Source: Nymphaea colorata (taxonomy: Eukaryota > Streptophyta > Magnoliopsida > Nymphaeales > Nymphaeaceae). Taken from it: 64,000 nucleotides of DNA. The stretch spans positions 20,227,289-20,291,288 of the forward strand of contig NC_045146.1 in the NCBI RefSeq assembly GCF_008831285.2, in the 5' to 3' direction. The stretch's first letter is position 1. Every line of letters starts with the position of its first letter. A program made the position numbers and the translations under genes. The notes beneath the pieces were generated by a model. The model saw only the letters and a program-made list of their open reading frames with translations, ran no database searches and was not told where the DNA came from. This document shows positions 35,118 through 48,816 of the stretch, piece after piece.

Positions 35118-37736
35118 TAATTGGCATCAGCTAGAAGAGAAATTGCTATTACTTGATTCCCATATAACAGTGCCATCGCAAGCGCATTACTTTTGTAGTT
35201 CTCTCCTACACCAGCGCTTCTGGCTATTACAGCAGCCGCAATCCGTGCACTGAACCTATCCTCAGTTTCATAGACCACAATAGATCGACCAAAGAGATCC
35301 ATAACCTTCATCATCTTCTTTGCACCAGAGAAAAATGCATCTCCCTCGTCGTTGACATTCAGTGTTCCCAGGTACAAAAACGAAGTATTGTTTAAAAAAA
35401 CACCAAATAGAATACGAGGCCAATGTTGCATGATGTGTTCCACAAAGGATAAAGTCATTTTCCAACTCGGTGGGTTTTCAAGAATGGAAATCAATGGGAC
35501 ACCTGTTTCGCCTTGTGTTACCAAGCACACCATCCTTCTTCAGGGTTTCGTTTGTACTCTTTATCAGTTGATAGCCCTCCTCTGTAGACCAGCTATCCGG
35601 TCCAACTTGCTAGGTGAGACACACAGGTGGAGACCTGATTTCTCTTCGGTTTGCAAGCATGTAGAGAGCGTAATTAACAGCACAGTCAACAACTTAATGG
35701 GATAGAGAAGCAGGAACGTCTTATCTTCTTTCCTGCGCAAACTGAAGGGGTCATCCCTGGACTTGAATTTTTAGGCCTCCTAGGGGAAGACAGGGCGTCA
35801 CTGCTGTGGGCTTCCGTGCACCATAGCCCTTTGCATAATTCAATCACAACAAATTTGCGTGACCATTTGTACCATAATCAGGACACGTAGAAGAAAATCG
35901 ATTAGATAGTAACTAAGAAGCCTAGGAAAAGTACAACTGAGAAGAAAAAAATGAACAGAGTGCTTACATCCGACTCCGGTAACAGTATTATCAACATAAA
36001 AGTCACAGCTTGCTAGTTAGAAAGAATGTTGAAACTGACCTCTTCAGAAATACCTCCTAAGGGATTGAACACTTTTCCAGTGCTTGCAGCCCCATTAGTT
36101 AGATCCTCGAATTCATTTATAGACCATCTGTGTTTCCTAGGCGACAGGCTGCTGAAGCTAGCTTCAATTCTAGCCAGCTCCATGTTAGCTTGGCAGAACG
36201 AACAACACCATGTATAACTGGACCTTTAAACCCTGCAATAGCAGCAGAAACTGAAAAATCTGCATCACAGTGGCACATAATCTTGTTAGCATTGAAATAC
36301 TATTTAAGCCATAAAATTTCATAAATCTGCAAAGGCATTAACTGGTGAATGATGTACTAAACTATGGTTTTCACATGAACTCTCATTAATCATTACAGCT
36401 CTCTTAAGGACCATCCATTTGCTGGAAATCCTTGATGAACTCTAATTTGTGAAGCAAAAACGATTGTCTTTTAATTCCTGAAAAACAAGTTTGCGCTTGA
36501 GAGTTGAAACCATTTATTATTGTGAAATTGTAAGTAGAAGGAGCCATCGTCATGCTTGTCAATGAGGTAACTCAAGACTGATAATTATCAATCAGAAGAA
36601 TAAAATGCAACAGGGCTCACATGTAAAACATTATAAAAGTATTGTATCCTTACTTTCTTAATATATATCTGTAGATAAATCGATCGGGTCAAAGAAGATA
36701 AATCTACAAACTTGGGTTTCTTGTCAGTAAAGGTAGGTAGAATGGTTTAGTATAACGTGGTTCAGTGTCTCAGGTAGACAAAGAAAACAGCCACCGATCT
36801 GGATGAAGGACCTTCTCGTTGAAACGCCGGACTAGCTACTGATAACAAAAATGCAACCAAGCTAGGGTCGTTGACATCCGTGTCAACTAAATATAGACAA
36901 AAAACCCAAATTTAAAACAGCAATCATATATGCCATCTTGCTGTTTGAAAGAACAAATCTAATTGCATGTATACAGATGCCAATATTAGAGATTCTAGAT
37001 GAGAAAGGTGTTTGAATTTGGGGCTTCTCCCAGCATGCCGGACTTTGTGTAGATCCATCAATTTTTGAGGCCTAAAAGAAGGAGAGAGGAAAGACTGATG
37101 ATAACCAAGAGCATCACGAGTATACCACAATTAAGGAAAATCTCCTGAAGCTTAAGGACAGTCCTTAGAAATCAAAATTTGTACAAGTACACAAGGGACA
37201 GGGAAAAGCCACGTCGACTACGGCTTGGCAACCTTAGTAGAGACCGACCTCCAATAAGATCAAACCTACAAAGAAGAAATCACATCCACATCATAATGTT
37301 AGAACTAAATCACGTTTTCCATATAAGATATTTGCAGACGTTTAACACGTCAAGGACTTTCAAGAAATATCACAGGTATTTGCGAAACCTTGAAGACGGA
37401 CAACTGAAATGCTAACCTGCTGGCCTCCCTTGACCAATTAAGCGAGTCCTGCCTGTCTGCTGCAGGGCATCTGTCAGAGTCCGCAGAGAAATGGAGCCTA
37501 GCACTCGTACAACTTGATTAGTCAAGTCGACATCAAGTCTTTTAACGCCTGATGGAGGACAGCGGTAAAAGTCATCTTGAGAAGAAAAAAACAAAACATG
37601 GGATAAAAACAAAGATAGAGGTAATTCATTTATATTAAAAAAGCTGTAAATGTCTCCAAAGGTCATACCCTCGATCGTCTGCAATTTGCTTTTTAACATC
37701 TGAAACACAGCCGTCACACTTCACCATGAATTCGGT
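35118..37736 (-). pseudogene. Decayed copper chaperone for superoxide dismutase (CCS)
   Basis: Minus-strand exon-like blocks match plant CCS in order. Block 37736-37669 gives TEFMVKCDGCVSDVK, the metal-binding domain I. Block 37558-37417 gives VDLTNQVVRVLGS and QTGRTRLIGQG. Block 36259-36054 gives SAAIAGFKGP, then, in another frame, MELARIEASFSSLSP and WSINEFEDLTNGAASTGKV. A block ending near 35118 gives GTLNVNDEGDAFFSGAKK and AAVIARSAGVGENYK. Frame changes occur near 37700 (one extra base in an A run), near 36203 and near 35180. The last one puts the CxC tail (CACDGTVIWESSN) out of frame. No AG acceptor precedes the 35390 block, the EPLGDL segment is not found, and no transit-peptide exon is seen. 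The domain I motif reads MVKCDGC rather than the usual MKCEGC spacing. A functional CCS would deliver copper to Cu/Zn-SOD; this copy probably does not. Sequencing error is a less likely explanation for several breaks. Confidence 0.85.
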
Positions 37737-39157
37737 CTGTCGGAAAAAATAAAAATAAAAAGTTCAACAACTGAAACGCAGAAGCGTTTTCGTTGGAATG
37801 ATAGAGACGAGTAAACAAAGAAATGGCTCCAGGCCTCCTGTGGGCTGGGGAGTGCACGTTCAATCTACCTTTGAGCAATGAAGCTACTTTCACCATATAC
37901 TAGAACTACATAGATCAGATCTAGGACCACACAATGACATTATTTACTGTCATCATTCGACACCAAAGCATTAACTCACTTGTGCAGACAACTTAAAGAG
38001 TTTTCCTTAGAAGGTGGGCACAGGTGAAGAAGCAAGTAGCCGTCAATGCACAGACAGAAGTGCGCATGACAGAACGTACTCAAGCATGCAGAAATGTCAA
38101 ATATCCAAACACAGACACAAGTAGAGGCATAGGCACACACACAGATGAGTTCCATATGAAACCTTGTGGATTACGAAACTCGTTTTCCAACTTAGAGACA
38201 TCAATATCTTCTCCACAAAGAAGAAAACTCGGATATCTAGAGTGGACATCCATCCTCTTTTGCAAAAATATAGGTCGCACAAAACCAAATCATATTATTG
38301 ATACGCCAAAATGCAGTAGATACCAATATAACCTAAAATTATTGCAAAATCATTTTTGCCGCATTAAAGTTCAATATTTTTAGCAAAAAAGATTCCTTCC
38401 CGAAATAGTTTGTTGTTTTTCAGTATCCCAGCGACCGTCCTGCATTATAATACTTAAATCAGGCCACGACAATCCCTGCCTAGTCATGCACAGAATCATT
38501 TCAACAACATGGGGTGAGAATCCCTTGAATTAGAACTGCTGAATGAAGCATGGCTCAGGGGGGCAATGTTATCAATGAACTGCTTTCTAACAGGACAGCC
38601 CAGTACCTCCGGTAGCAATTCTTGTATCTTCGTATCAATAACAAGGGATGACATGTCAGCAGTGGCGGAGCACGGAACCAACTTTGATTCCGATATTGTT
38701 ATATAGCCGGTTTTAGGAACACCGTCTTCTAGCTTTTTGGCTCGCGACTCCCTTAAAGTTTCCTCGAACCTCACATAAACAATTTGGAGTTTCATGGAAC
38801 ATGATGTATTTTGGAAGACTCGTTTTGGGGGGGATTTTCGGGTCATTAAAACCGCGGGACTTGATTGACTTCCTTCTCGTTGACTTCCTTCTCCCTCCTC
38901 TGTTTTCCGTCCATCGGCATCTCTTCGTTTCCTTCCTTCCCTCTTTTATCTTTCCAGCAGACCCTTCAGATTCTTGCATCAGCTTCTTCTTTTTTCCTTT
39001 CCTTCTGCGTGAATCATGATTCGTTCTTCCCTGAAATAAGTGAATCACTGCTCATCGAGCATCTATTCTCATCCGAACTCTTGAAAGCTTGATGCCTTGG
39101 AGCTCTCTATCTATCTAACCGTTCTGCATCTACTATATCCTTCTCTCGCTTGTGGGA
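37737..39157. other. Intergenic DNA between the CCS remnant and the first PLD gene
   Basis: Two minus-strand open frames look somewhat protein-like. One spans 38496-38846 (with VYVRFEETLRESRAKKLEDG and LLPEVLGCPVRKQFIDN); the other, around 38150-38250, has SRYPSFLLCGEDIDVSKLEN ending at a possible donor. I do not recognise either and cannot join them into a gene. They could be decayed exons of an unknown gene. The right part holds the PLD promoter and a pyrimidine-rich leader (38880-39000). Confidence 0.4.
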
Positions 39158-42100
39158 ATGGAGAAGTACCTTTCAAACTCATCAAAGAGAGCGTCGTCTT
39201 TGAAAGTATTGTTGCTACATGGGAGGCTTGATATATGGATTTACGAAGCGAGAAACCTCCCAGACATGGACGCGTTATCCAAGAACTTTGTTGGTATGTT
39301 CAGAACAAAAGTTTCCACCAGAATTGCTGATAAGATGGACGGCTTCATGCATAGTCAAAATTCGACGACCGATGCTTATGTTTCCGTTTCTGTATCAAAT
39401 GCTGTGGTAGCAAGGACCAGTGTGATCCCCGATAACGAGAACCCAGTTTGGAATCAGCATTCTCGCGTTCCGATTGCACATCATGCCGCGGAAGTGCAAT
39501 TTTTGGTCAAGGATAGCGACGTAATCGGCTCTGAGCTCATTGGAACTGTTTCAATTCCAGTTGAGCAATTCTACTCCGGTGTGAAGTTAGAGGGCTCTTT
39601 TCCGATACTTGATCCCAAGAACAAGCCTTGTAGAGATGGGGCTACCCTGAAGCTCTCAATTCAGTACATCCCCATCGTGAGATTGGCGTCTTACAGTCTT
39701 GGAATTGCTGGCCTAGAGAACAGAGGGATTCCCGGTACATACTTCCCTTTGAGGAAGGGTGGGAAGGTCACGCTTTATCAGGACGCACATGTTCCGGACG
39801 ATTGCCTTCCGGCCCTGCTCAGGCTTGAGGGAGATGCGCATTCCCAGCATGGCAAGTGTTGGCGAGACATCTTCGAAGCAATCATGCGGGCACGACGATT
39901 CATTTACATCACTGGATGGTCGGTGTATCACATGGTCAGGCTGGTTCGGGAACAAGGTTTCTACTCCGACACTCTAGGGGATCTTCTGAAGAAGAGGTCC
40001 CAGGAAGGCGTGAGAGTCTTGCTTCTTGTTTGGGATGATTTCACTTCAAGGACCATTTTGGGTTTTCCAAAGGTGAAAATTTTAGCCGTGTTACTTTTGA
40101 GTTCGACATATTACAATTTTTTTTTTTATAATCCTTTGCGTTCTGCTGGGTTCATTATCATATGCAGGAGGGTAAAATGCAGACTCACGATGAGGAGACA
40201 CGAAACTTTTTCAAGCACTCTTCAGTTCATGTTTTGCTTTGTCCTAGATCTGCTGGAAAACGCCACAGTTTGGTCAAGCAAGGGGTAACTTTCTAACAGG
40301 AAGCAACTATGTATTTGTTGTCAACCTTTTTAGTTGACTTTTCTTTCCCTTCTCTTTTCGACATGCTTACAGAAACGCCCATCGTTCCTGCTTGTGCTTT
40401 CCCACACAAATTTTGTTACTAACATCGTTTGTGAAGCCGAAGCTACATCCCATTCATATATAATCTCCCATACTTTTGAATTGAACACACATATGAATAC
40501 ATGCATGAATGCTTATATGTGCTAATGTGCACATATAACATATATGCTTCTGTTTACTCTTTCTGGTGCATGTAACTAAAGAAATAGTAAATCCGCTTCT
40601 CTCTCTCTCTCAATTATGAAATTTATTAAGGTGAAATTATGATTTGAAACCATCCTTTTCCAATTGATTGTGGCTCCACGTGGAAACAAGTTATCTGCAA
40701 GGGAATAGTTGTGATTTGATCAGCTATTAGAAATACCTGTTGATTATAATTGCTAAATTGTACATTGTACAGGAAACTGGAGTAATTTATACACATCATC
40801 AAAAGTCAGTGATATTGGACACCGATGCTGGCAATGGCAAGAGAAAAGTTACTGCATTTGTTGGAGGGCTGGATTTATGTGATGGGCGATATGATACTCC
40901 AAGCCATTCCTTGTTTAGGACGTTAGAAACTGTTCACAAGGACGACTATCACAACCCAACCTTTCCGGTAATTTAATTTCTTCTGCTCTGCCATTTTCTT
41001 CTCTTGATGTATGTGCTTAAATATTTGATTTATTTTCCAGTTACGCACAACGCTTTAAATAGGATCAGTAGTGAAGCAATATTATGGTTCGATTGTCTTT
41101 CATTTTGATCTTTTAATTGCCATCAGCTAACTTCCTCTTCTGTCGTTTGCTGACTGTTGATACAGAAAATCGCTAGTCCCTTTTTCATTTTCCAGTCCTT
41201 CTCCCATCTTTTGGAAGCATTTTGATTTCCAGGACGTCGTTACTTTAGGATGTGAAAATGTAAATTTGAATGAAAAAGCCATAGACAACGTATGTTGCTT
41301 TAAATGTGTGGTGACAAGTAGTGATCTTATTATGGTGCAGAATATCTCTCTGCAGAGGAGATTAATGTTGCAGGCTATTAGATTCAGAACAATCATTTTT
41401 CTCTTGCATGTGGCCCTTACAGGCAGGTGTAACTTCACCGAGGCAGCCATGGCATGATTTACACTGCAAAGTTGATGGCCCTGCCGCATATGATGTGTTG
41501 ACAAACTTTGAGGAGAGGTGGTTGAAAGCTTCAAAGCCCCGTGGAATTGACAAACTTAAAAGGTCTGAAGATGATGCGTTGCTCAAGCTTTCAAGCATCT
41601 CTGAGATACTTGGAATAGAAGACGCTAAACACATGGACGAAAGTGACCCAGAAGCATGGCATGTACAGGTAACTCGTTCGTCCCAAGGAAGACTTAGAAG
41701 TTATTTTTATGTACATGGCGAAGCAATATTAAGATGCCATATTTGTTTCCATCCTTTGCTACTCTTTTCTTATTGTGTCCCATGTCCTTACTGATTCTTC
41801 CTTTTTCTCCGGCCCGCTTCAGATATTCCGTTCAATTGACTCCAATTCCGTCAAGGGCTTTCCGAAGGATCCAAAAGTAGCAATGAGCAAGGTTAAGTCG
41901 GTTTTCGTCTTCTCTAAAACTAATGGTTGTTTTACCTCTATACTGAGATGGCTTGTGCATGCGACAGAGTTTGACTTGTGGGAAAAACGTAAAGATTGAC
42001 ATGAGCATACATACTGCGTACGTTGAGGCAATTCGAGCAGCACAGCGTTTCATTTACATTGAGAACCAATACTTCATTGGGTCTTCGTACAACTGGTCTT

Positions 42101-45100
42101 CGCACGGTAGTGTCGGTAAGTTTCAGCTTGTTCAGTCTCCGGATATTGTCATGTAAATTAAATTTGTGCGAGATTTATATTCAGAAGACATCAAGTTATT
42201 TGCAGTCGATCGCGAGGAAAACACATTCGTGTGGCCAGACATTGCTTTGGCATCTTGCTCCTCAAACATATTCAAACTAAATCCAAAAAAGAAAAGTTAG
42301 ACAAGCAGAGGGAGAGGACGGCTCCTAGAGCAGAAGAACAGAGACAGAGACAGAGGGAGACCGTGGGCTAAAAGGCGTTGTTCCATTCACTAGAAGTTGC
42401 CCATGAGGCCACGACATACCAAAATTTTCAACGTTTCCCCAAATAAAAACCTAAATTTTGCACCATTAATTATATAAAACTATTTATTTCCATCAATTAC
42501 ACCCAAGTTTTTTCTAGGGAGATAATGAGAAATTAGTGTTAGAGCCAATTTTGTATGAAGATTTTGTGAAATCTAGAGTAAATATTTATGTGCCATACTG
42601 CCAAATGCCGTGATGCGGTAGTCTTTTTGTGGCATGAGACAAACTCATCTAGGAGGTGAGTTGAAATCCACCAACTCAGACAATGGAGCAATTTTGAGTC
42701 AATTTTTTACAGTGTGTCCTATCCTCTACTGGTTTCTTGTTGATGACAGTGTATTAGTTGTTGGATAAAGGCTTAAAGGACAAAAACTGATGTTCTGATT
42801 TACCACGCCTTCTGAACAATTTTCAGTTGCCTTCTCAGGGGCAAAGTTCATTTGGATGACTTGAGGTTTGCATCTTTGCAAACATTCTCATGTTAGATGC
42901 AGTGAAACTTCTATGAACTATCTGAAAAGCTGACCTGATGTAATCAGCATTCCGAACAACTTTCTGTTGCTTCCTTAGGGGCAAGTTCATGCGGATGACT
43001 TGAGTTGGTCATGTTAGAGGCAGTAACACTTCTATGAACTGTGTTATTTTCACCATATAATTGCTGCTTTAATAAGGCAAGTGTCGCTTATTAGGAACTC
43101 TTTTTGGTTGGCACTTTCTGAAGCCAATGCTGAGATTATTTTAGATCGGGTTGCTTGTTAGCACAAGTTCACATATTTCTCATTGCAACCAGAAACCAAG
43201 ATTCAGTTTGTTTGATATATTTATGCATCTCCGTTATTACTTAGCTTTATTAATCGCCGCGTGCAGGTGCCGACAACCTAATACCTATGGAAATAGCTCT
43301 AAAGATTTCAGAAAAAATTAAAGCCAAGGAAAGATTTTCTGCCTACGTTGTAATTCCGATGTGGCCTGAGGGTGTTCCAACTGATATTCCCACCCAGAGA
43401 ATCCTCTATTGGCAGGTGAGGTCGTCAACTCGTCATGATAAATTTTTCAGATATCTTTCTTGCCATGGTTTTAAATTCTATTTAAAGTAATTCTAGAATG
43501 ACCATGTTTTGATATGCTAGTCATATAACAATTTTCTTTTCAAGAGGATATGTGTGTGCTCAGCTCAGGCCTGATATTTATTCCCCTTCTGCTAGTATCA
43601 CTCGCATGTTGTTTCGGTACATTGGGCCATTGCCTGTTGAATTAAGGATCATAATATTACCGAGTTTTTCTGGTGTATATTGTTGCTCATCTCCTGTCAC
43701 ATTTGCAGCATATGACAATGGAAATGATGTATGAGAGGATCTACAAAGCCTTAGAAGAGGTTGGCCTTGAAAAGACATGCCACCCACGTGATTATTTGAC
43801 CTTTTTCTGCCTCGGTAACCGTGAAACAGAAGATCGGAATATTTCTTCTCCAAGTTTAAATGCAGATAACAGCAGTACTCCCCAGGTGACTTTAAAACTT
43901 ATTAATGTAAACTAGTTCCTCATTTGAGCACAAAGGTGTTTACTTTCTGCAAATTCATCTATTTCAAAATCTTCTCCTTCAGAAAAGATAATTTTTCTGT
44001 GATCTGCTTGTTTCTCTCTCACGAGTATAACTTGCTGCAAATGTTCTTTCAAGACTTCAAAATCTACTTAATTGCATTATGTAGGCACTTGCTCAGAAGA
44101 ACCGTCGCTTCATGATTTACGTCCATTCCAAAGGAATGATAGTCGACGATGAGTATGTAATCTTGGGATCCGCGAATATCAACCAGCGATCTTTGGACGG
44201 ATCAAGAGACTCAGAGATTGCAATGGGTGCTTATCAACCTCAGCATCTGCGGGGAAGAAAGTCATCACATCCAAAAGGGCAGGTATCGACCAGATCTCCG
44301 CCTCTGCTGCCAAGGCAAACTTTTTGTGCAGTTATAAGCTTAATTACTTCTAGGGTGCGTTGCTTTAGATGCGCTACATGAAGAAATTATTTTACTCTTT
44401 ACACGGGAAGAAATAGCCGTCTTGTTTGCCTCTCTCATTGGACCTACATATCATACGCATATTTATTCTAGCAGCAAAGGTTCATCCTTTTTTTGTGCCC
44501 CGTTGCATATATTAATCTGACACGACTAGTGCTAATAGCGTGTCTTTGATGAGATGGACCTAATTGGAGGTCAATTTGTGACTCTGCTTGTAGCTACTAG
44601 CTCCTATTTGTTAGCCAACGTCCGAGATCATTCCCCTCAGGATTGAATGAATCATCTGCCTTAGAATTTTTCTGTTTTGATGCTTATGTGCGGTGATGGC
44701 GCAGGAGCGAAGAAACAAGTTCTTTCGAGTTTTATTCATCATTCTTCTTGTTTGGATCCAAACCCGTAGATCTGTTTTTACCCTATTTAAGGGTGTTTAA
44801 CCCTAACCTCTATTTTGCCTTCTCTTTCCATTGTCTGTTCTCTTTTGCATTTCTTTTCGTTTATTCTTAGATTTGTTAGGCGTTTGATCGTGGATTAGAG
44901 GAGACGTCCTCTTTTCCACTGCATCAGGTGATCCTTCAGAACCTACCTACTTCTTTAAAATTTGCTAGACAGTTAGTTAAGACCTGTTTGTAGATTGGGT
45001 TACATGCCATAATTTATTGACGTCTAAGTTGTGCAATATCTTTTCTTTGTTCTCTAGATCTATGGCTACCGTATGTCCCTCTGGGCAGAGCACTTGGGAG

Positions 45101-45351
45101 TATTGGAGGAGTGTTTCAGACACCCAGATAGCCTGGATTGTATGAGAAGAATTAACCATTTGGCAGAGTTAAACTGGCAACAGTTTGCAGCAAATGAGGT
45201 TACAGAGATGAGAGGGCATCTTCTGAGGTACCCAGTTGACGTTGATTCTGGAGGCAAAGTAACGGCTCTTCCTGGATGTGAAACTTTCCCAGATTGTGGA
45301 GGCAAGATATTAGGGACCTTTACATTCGTTCAAGAAAATCTGACGGTGTAA
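39158..45351 (+). CDS. Phospholipase D beta/gamma type, upstream tandem copy, ten exons
   Basis: C2-type PLD that hydrolyses phosphatidylcholine or phosphatidylethanolamine to phosphatidic acid at membranes, normally Ca2+ and PIP2 dependent. Exons: 39158-40072, 40168-40284, 40773-40967, 41423-41668, 41823-41891, 41968-42115, 43267-43415, 43709-43885, 44085-44282, 45058-45351. All introns are GT-AG and frames join cleanly to 835 residues. The C2 domain is at about 14-170 ([28 protein letters not shown]). The first HKD is HQKSVILD (His353, Lys355, Asp360), the second HSKGMIVD (His686, Lys688, Asp693); [16 protein letters not shown] precedes the second. The N-terminus goes from [13 protein letters not shown] straight into the C2 domain, without the proline-rich extension of the neighbouring copy. 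A GTG lies in frame upstream; the ATG at 39158 is used. It resembles Arabidopsis PLD gamma in lacking the extension. Confidence 0.95.
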
Positions 45352-46339
45352 AATTAGTAACTACAAGCAGAGTGTTTTTGAAAAAGATTCAGTGCAGTTG
45401 GTAGTTTTCTCTGCCTCCGCCATCCACCAATAAGAATCTGCATATACAGTGCCCTACAAATGAAGCTACTATTTTCATATCTTACTTGGTTCGGTCATTA
45501 CCGTGTAACTGTAGTTTATGTGTTGCTAATTATTGGAAGTGCTATTCTTTTTTTATGTATACATAACTATGTTGAGGTTACAAATTGACGAATCCAAATT
45601 TAAATGTGGAGCATATTCTGATGAAGATGGTATCTGTTGTGATATATGCATATTGCGTACACAGAGTAGTTGAACGAGTTTAGTTGAATTTTGGTGGGTT
45701 GCCATTGTCACATAATATTCAAATATCAGGATGTGTGAGAAAGAGAGAGAGATGAAAAAGAAAAGGGAAAATAAAAGATGGGCAAATTCGACCTGCTGGA
45801 GGGAATTCCATCCCTAAAGCTAAGAAAGGAAATCATAAAAGTACTTAACAAAAAAGGACAGTTTACCATTGACTTTTAGGACGTTGGAAAAAAGTTACAT
45901 GTGAGTTGAATCACAAGCTACAACAATCTAAGTTATTTCTGGCAAGATATTATGGCGAGTACCAAAAGATAAGGAAAAATATGCTTGACTAGATGGTAGG
46001 ATGTTGGTTATTCTCTCGCATGGAAACCCTTCTATTTCGGATTGTAGCTACCTTCACTGGAAAACCTTATCTGCGATGGATCTTGAGATACCTATCTCTT
46101 TTAGGATTTACCAATGCTAAATGATAGAGAAGAAGGACGTGAAAAGGAAAAAGGTAGGTGAATTCCAATGTTGAACCTAACTGACTTGTGATTGGCATGA
46201 TTTCAGACTTCTGATGAGAAAACAAGAGTGCTAATGGGTTAAGATAAAATCTGATTCCAAGATTTGATAGTTTCCTGTCGTATCAAAATCAAATCTAATT
46301 TTAGCCTGACTTTCAATGCAACTAGGCGTTGCAAACGTA

Positions 46340-46535
46340 GCCCGCCTGATCAATTTGGGCTGGGCCATGTTCTCCCTCGCGGGGCTCCTAACTTGTCTGC
46401 GATGATATGCAATGTATCATAAATTTGCTGATATGATACAGACTATAGTATAATCATCTTTTAAGAACAAGGAGAATTGAACGCCGAACCTCACGTCTGC
46501 TAGTCACAAGCACAGCCATGTGGCATCAGGAATAG
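46340..46535 (-). mobile_element. Possible tRNA-derived SINE fragment
   Basis: Read on the minus strand, the sequence has a tRNA-like head: TGGCTGTGCTTGTGACTAGC resembles an A box and GCGTTCAATTCTCC resembles a B box, separated by a plausible distance. A non-tRNA body follows. There is no foldable full tRNA cloverleaf by eye, no clear A-rich tail and no target duplication found. Confidence 0.3.
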
Positions 46536-48707
46536 TTTGCACGAAAATTTGCATTTCTATACCTTCGTTTCAGAAATTTCCAGCTACATTTTTCTTTTTT
46601 GTGCTTTGTTTGCATTGTGTTTGTTTTTCTTCTTCGGGCTTTTTCATCGGCCGACTGCCGTTTGAACGTGGCGGGCACGACTTCTGCTTTATTACTCTTC
46701 CAACGGTCAAGCTTTTCCCCCGTCCCATAACGCTCCCGCCGGTAAATAAGAGGACAACCAAACGCCCCGTCCGGACAACGTTCAACCTTCAAACTGTCTT
46801 CATCCAGACCGGGTCGTCGTGGACCACAATCTGACCAATTTCCCAACCCAACCCCCTCCAGCTCAAACCCTTATAATATCGTTCATGCTTTGGGTCGTCA
46901 AGGCCGCCTCAGTTGACGAGGTCCAGTTGGGTAATGACACCCAATTTAGTAACATTTTCAAATATGAGGCCAGAAAGGTCAACGGTGACGGAAAACACAT
47001 CTAACGTTTTCAGATTCTTCAAAACATACCTGATTTTTTCTCTGATTAACCAAAGCAGTGTGCAAGTATTCTTACAAATTTAGTTGTTAAAGAAGTAAAT
47101 ATTTATCATTTTACCGTTTCAAATTGGGTTACTTGGACATAATTGCCTAGGTTGTGATGCTGTTCAATATAGTTAAGAAAGTTGATACAAATTCATGAAC
47201 ATACGGTTGGAATATTGCCCAAAGTATTTTGGTAATTCCTTATGGTAATAGTGTAAAAGTTAAGTGCTCTTTTAACAATACGAAAAAGTTAGGTGTACTT
47301 TATTGTCTCGGACAGCCAAAGTGTGTTCTGAAATTTTTCCTACTTTTTATATCCTACCAAGACCCAACTGTCCGGATCACTTTGTCTCCCCTTTTCCTTC
47401 TACTCCTCTCTTTTCTTCCTTCCTCTCCACTCCTTGCGGGTGAAGACTTCTTTCAGCAGCTGCTACGAGGCAGCAGGTGGTTCAAAGTGCAACTTCTTCT
47501 TCTTCTAGTTCGTTAACCAGGTAACTCATTCACGCTTAGCCTCTGAATGTGTCTAGAATCATGGTTTATACTTCGATCTAGCAAGAAAAGTGAAAAAAAA
47601 AAGAAAAGGAAAGAAAGGAAAATTATCATTAATAATACAACTAAAAACCTGCCATAATCTGTTTCGGATAGCAGGATTTATAAAAGAGCTAGTTGTGTGT
47701 GTGTGTGTTTTTCTTCTTCTAATCTAATCTGTGGGCATGCCTGACTTTGATCTCCGTTCGTTCTGCTTCCGACTTGCCATGCTCCTGCTTTAAAATGGCT
47801 TATTAAAGATGGTTAATTGCCGAATCCATTTTTATTCTAATGGGCCAGAATCAGCAACGTTATAGATGTGTACTTAACCAAATTCATCTTCTTATGCATT
47901 ATGAACTAGGATTACTACAGATCATGGCTTCAGAGATTGGTAGTGTGCCTTCCTTGTGGTGTTTTAATTCTGACCTATTACGCCTGTCTCTGGTTCTCCG
48001 TCATGCTTGATTAGATCTAATCTGTTTCACAGGTCTGTTTGATATGACTTTTCCCTTTCCGGAACTTAATTAAGACTTTAGCTTGGACCTGCTTTACTTT
48101 TAAATAATTTTTTATCTACCATTTTTTTTTTTTGCTTCTGGTTAATTTCTAATTGATAGGCTTAAGATTATTCAGTCGGTTGCAGACGTTATTTTAGGAA
48201 AAGGAATGAAGAAAATCAAACTGAGTTCACCGTGTCTGGACCTGTTTCTGCCTCATCTAAAAGCAGATGTTTTTTGGTCCATTTAGAAAAAGACAACAAT
48301 AAAAAGGTGACCTTCCTTAGCATGCTGAGTTTAGTTCTCTTTCTTTTTCCTGACACGAGGTGAATGCATGTCTGTTTCATGCAGTGGTAGGTCGTGTATT
48401 AGGTCGATCATTTTCGTTGGATAGATCCCTTTTGTGGAGTGCAATTTGAGTGTTTCTTAATTTGGTGCAGTTATTTTATATGAGCTTTTTCATTGATCCG
48501 CTGTCATCTGTTCCTGATCCATAGTAACACAGACCCTATCCGGTTCAGTTATTGAACTGTCTTTCAGGTTTAACTGGATCTGATCCGTTTCTGTTTCGTT
48601 TTGAGACTGGCCTAACTGTGCCAGGTTTGAAAAGATGACTTATTTTCGCTTGTTAAAATTCAGTCGGCACCTGTGTGGTTGTATTCAAATATTTATAGTA
48701 CATCTCT

Positions 48708-48816
48708 GAGATGTCTCGTATATGAAAACCTGTAACACTACACACATCGGAGATGTCACATAACTGAAAACCTGCCACACTACACACATCAGAGATGTCA
48801 CATAACTGAAAACCTG
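48708..48816. repeat. 42-bp tandem repeat, about 2.6 units
   Basis: Units start at 48708, 48750 and 48792, each beginning GAGATGTC and containing ATGAAAACCTG or CTGAAAACCTG, with the third ending near 48816. It is in the spacer upstream of the second PLD coding region, possibly inside its leader intron. Confidence 0.9.

Noticed and set aside
38660-38680. CAGTGGCGGAGCACGG, like the hAT-type terminus at 24459 and 51797
   Set aside because: The match stops after the first dozen bases and no partner end was found nearby.
39158-45351. Upstream PLD copy as a pseudogene because it lacks the N-terminal extension
   Set aside because: All ten exons are in phase with GT-AG introns and both HKD motifs are intact.
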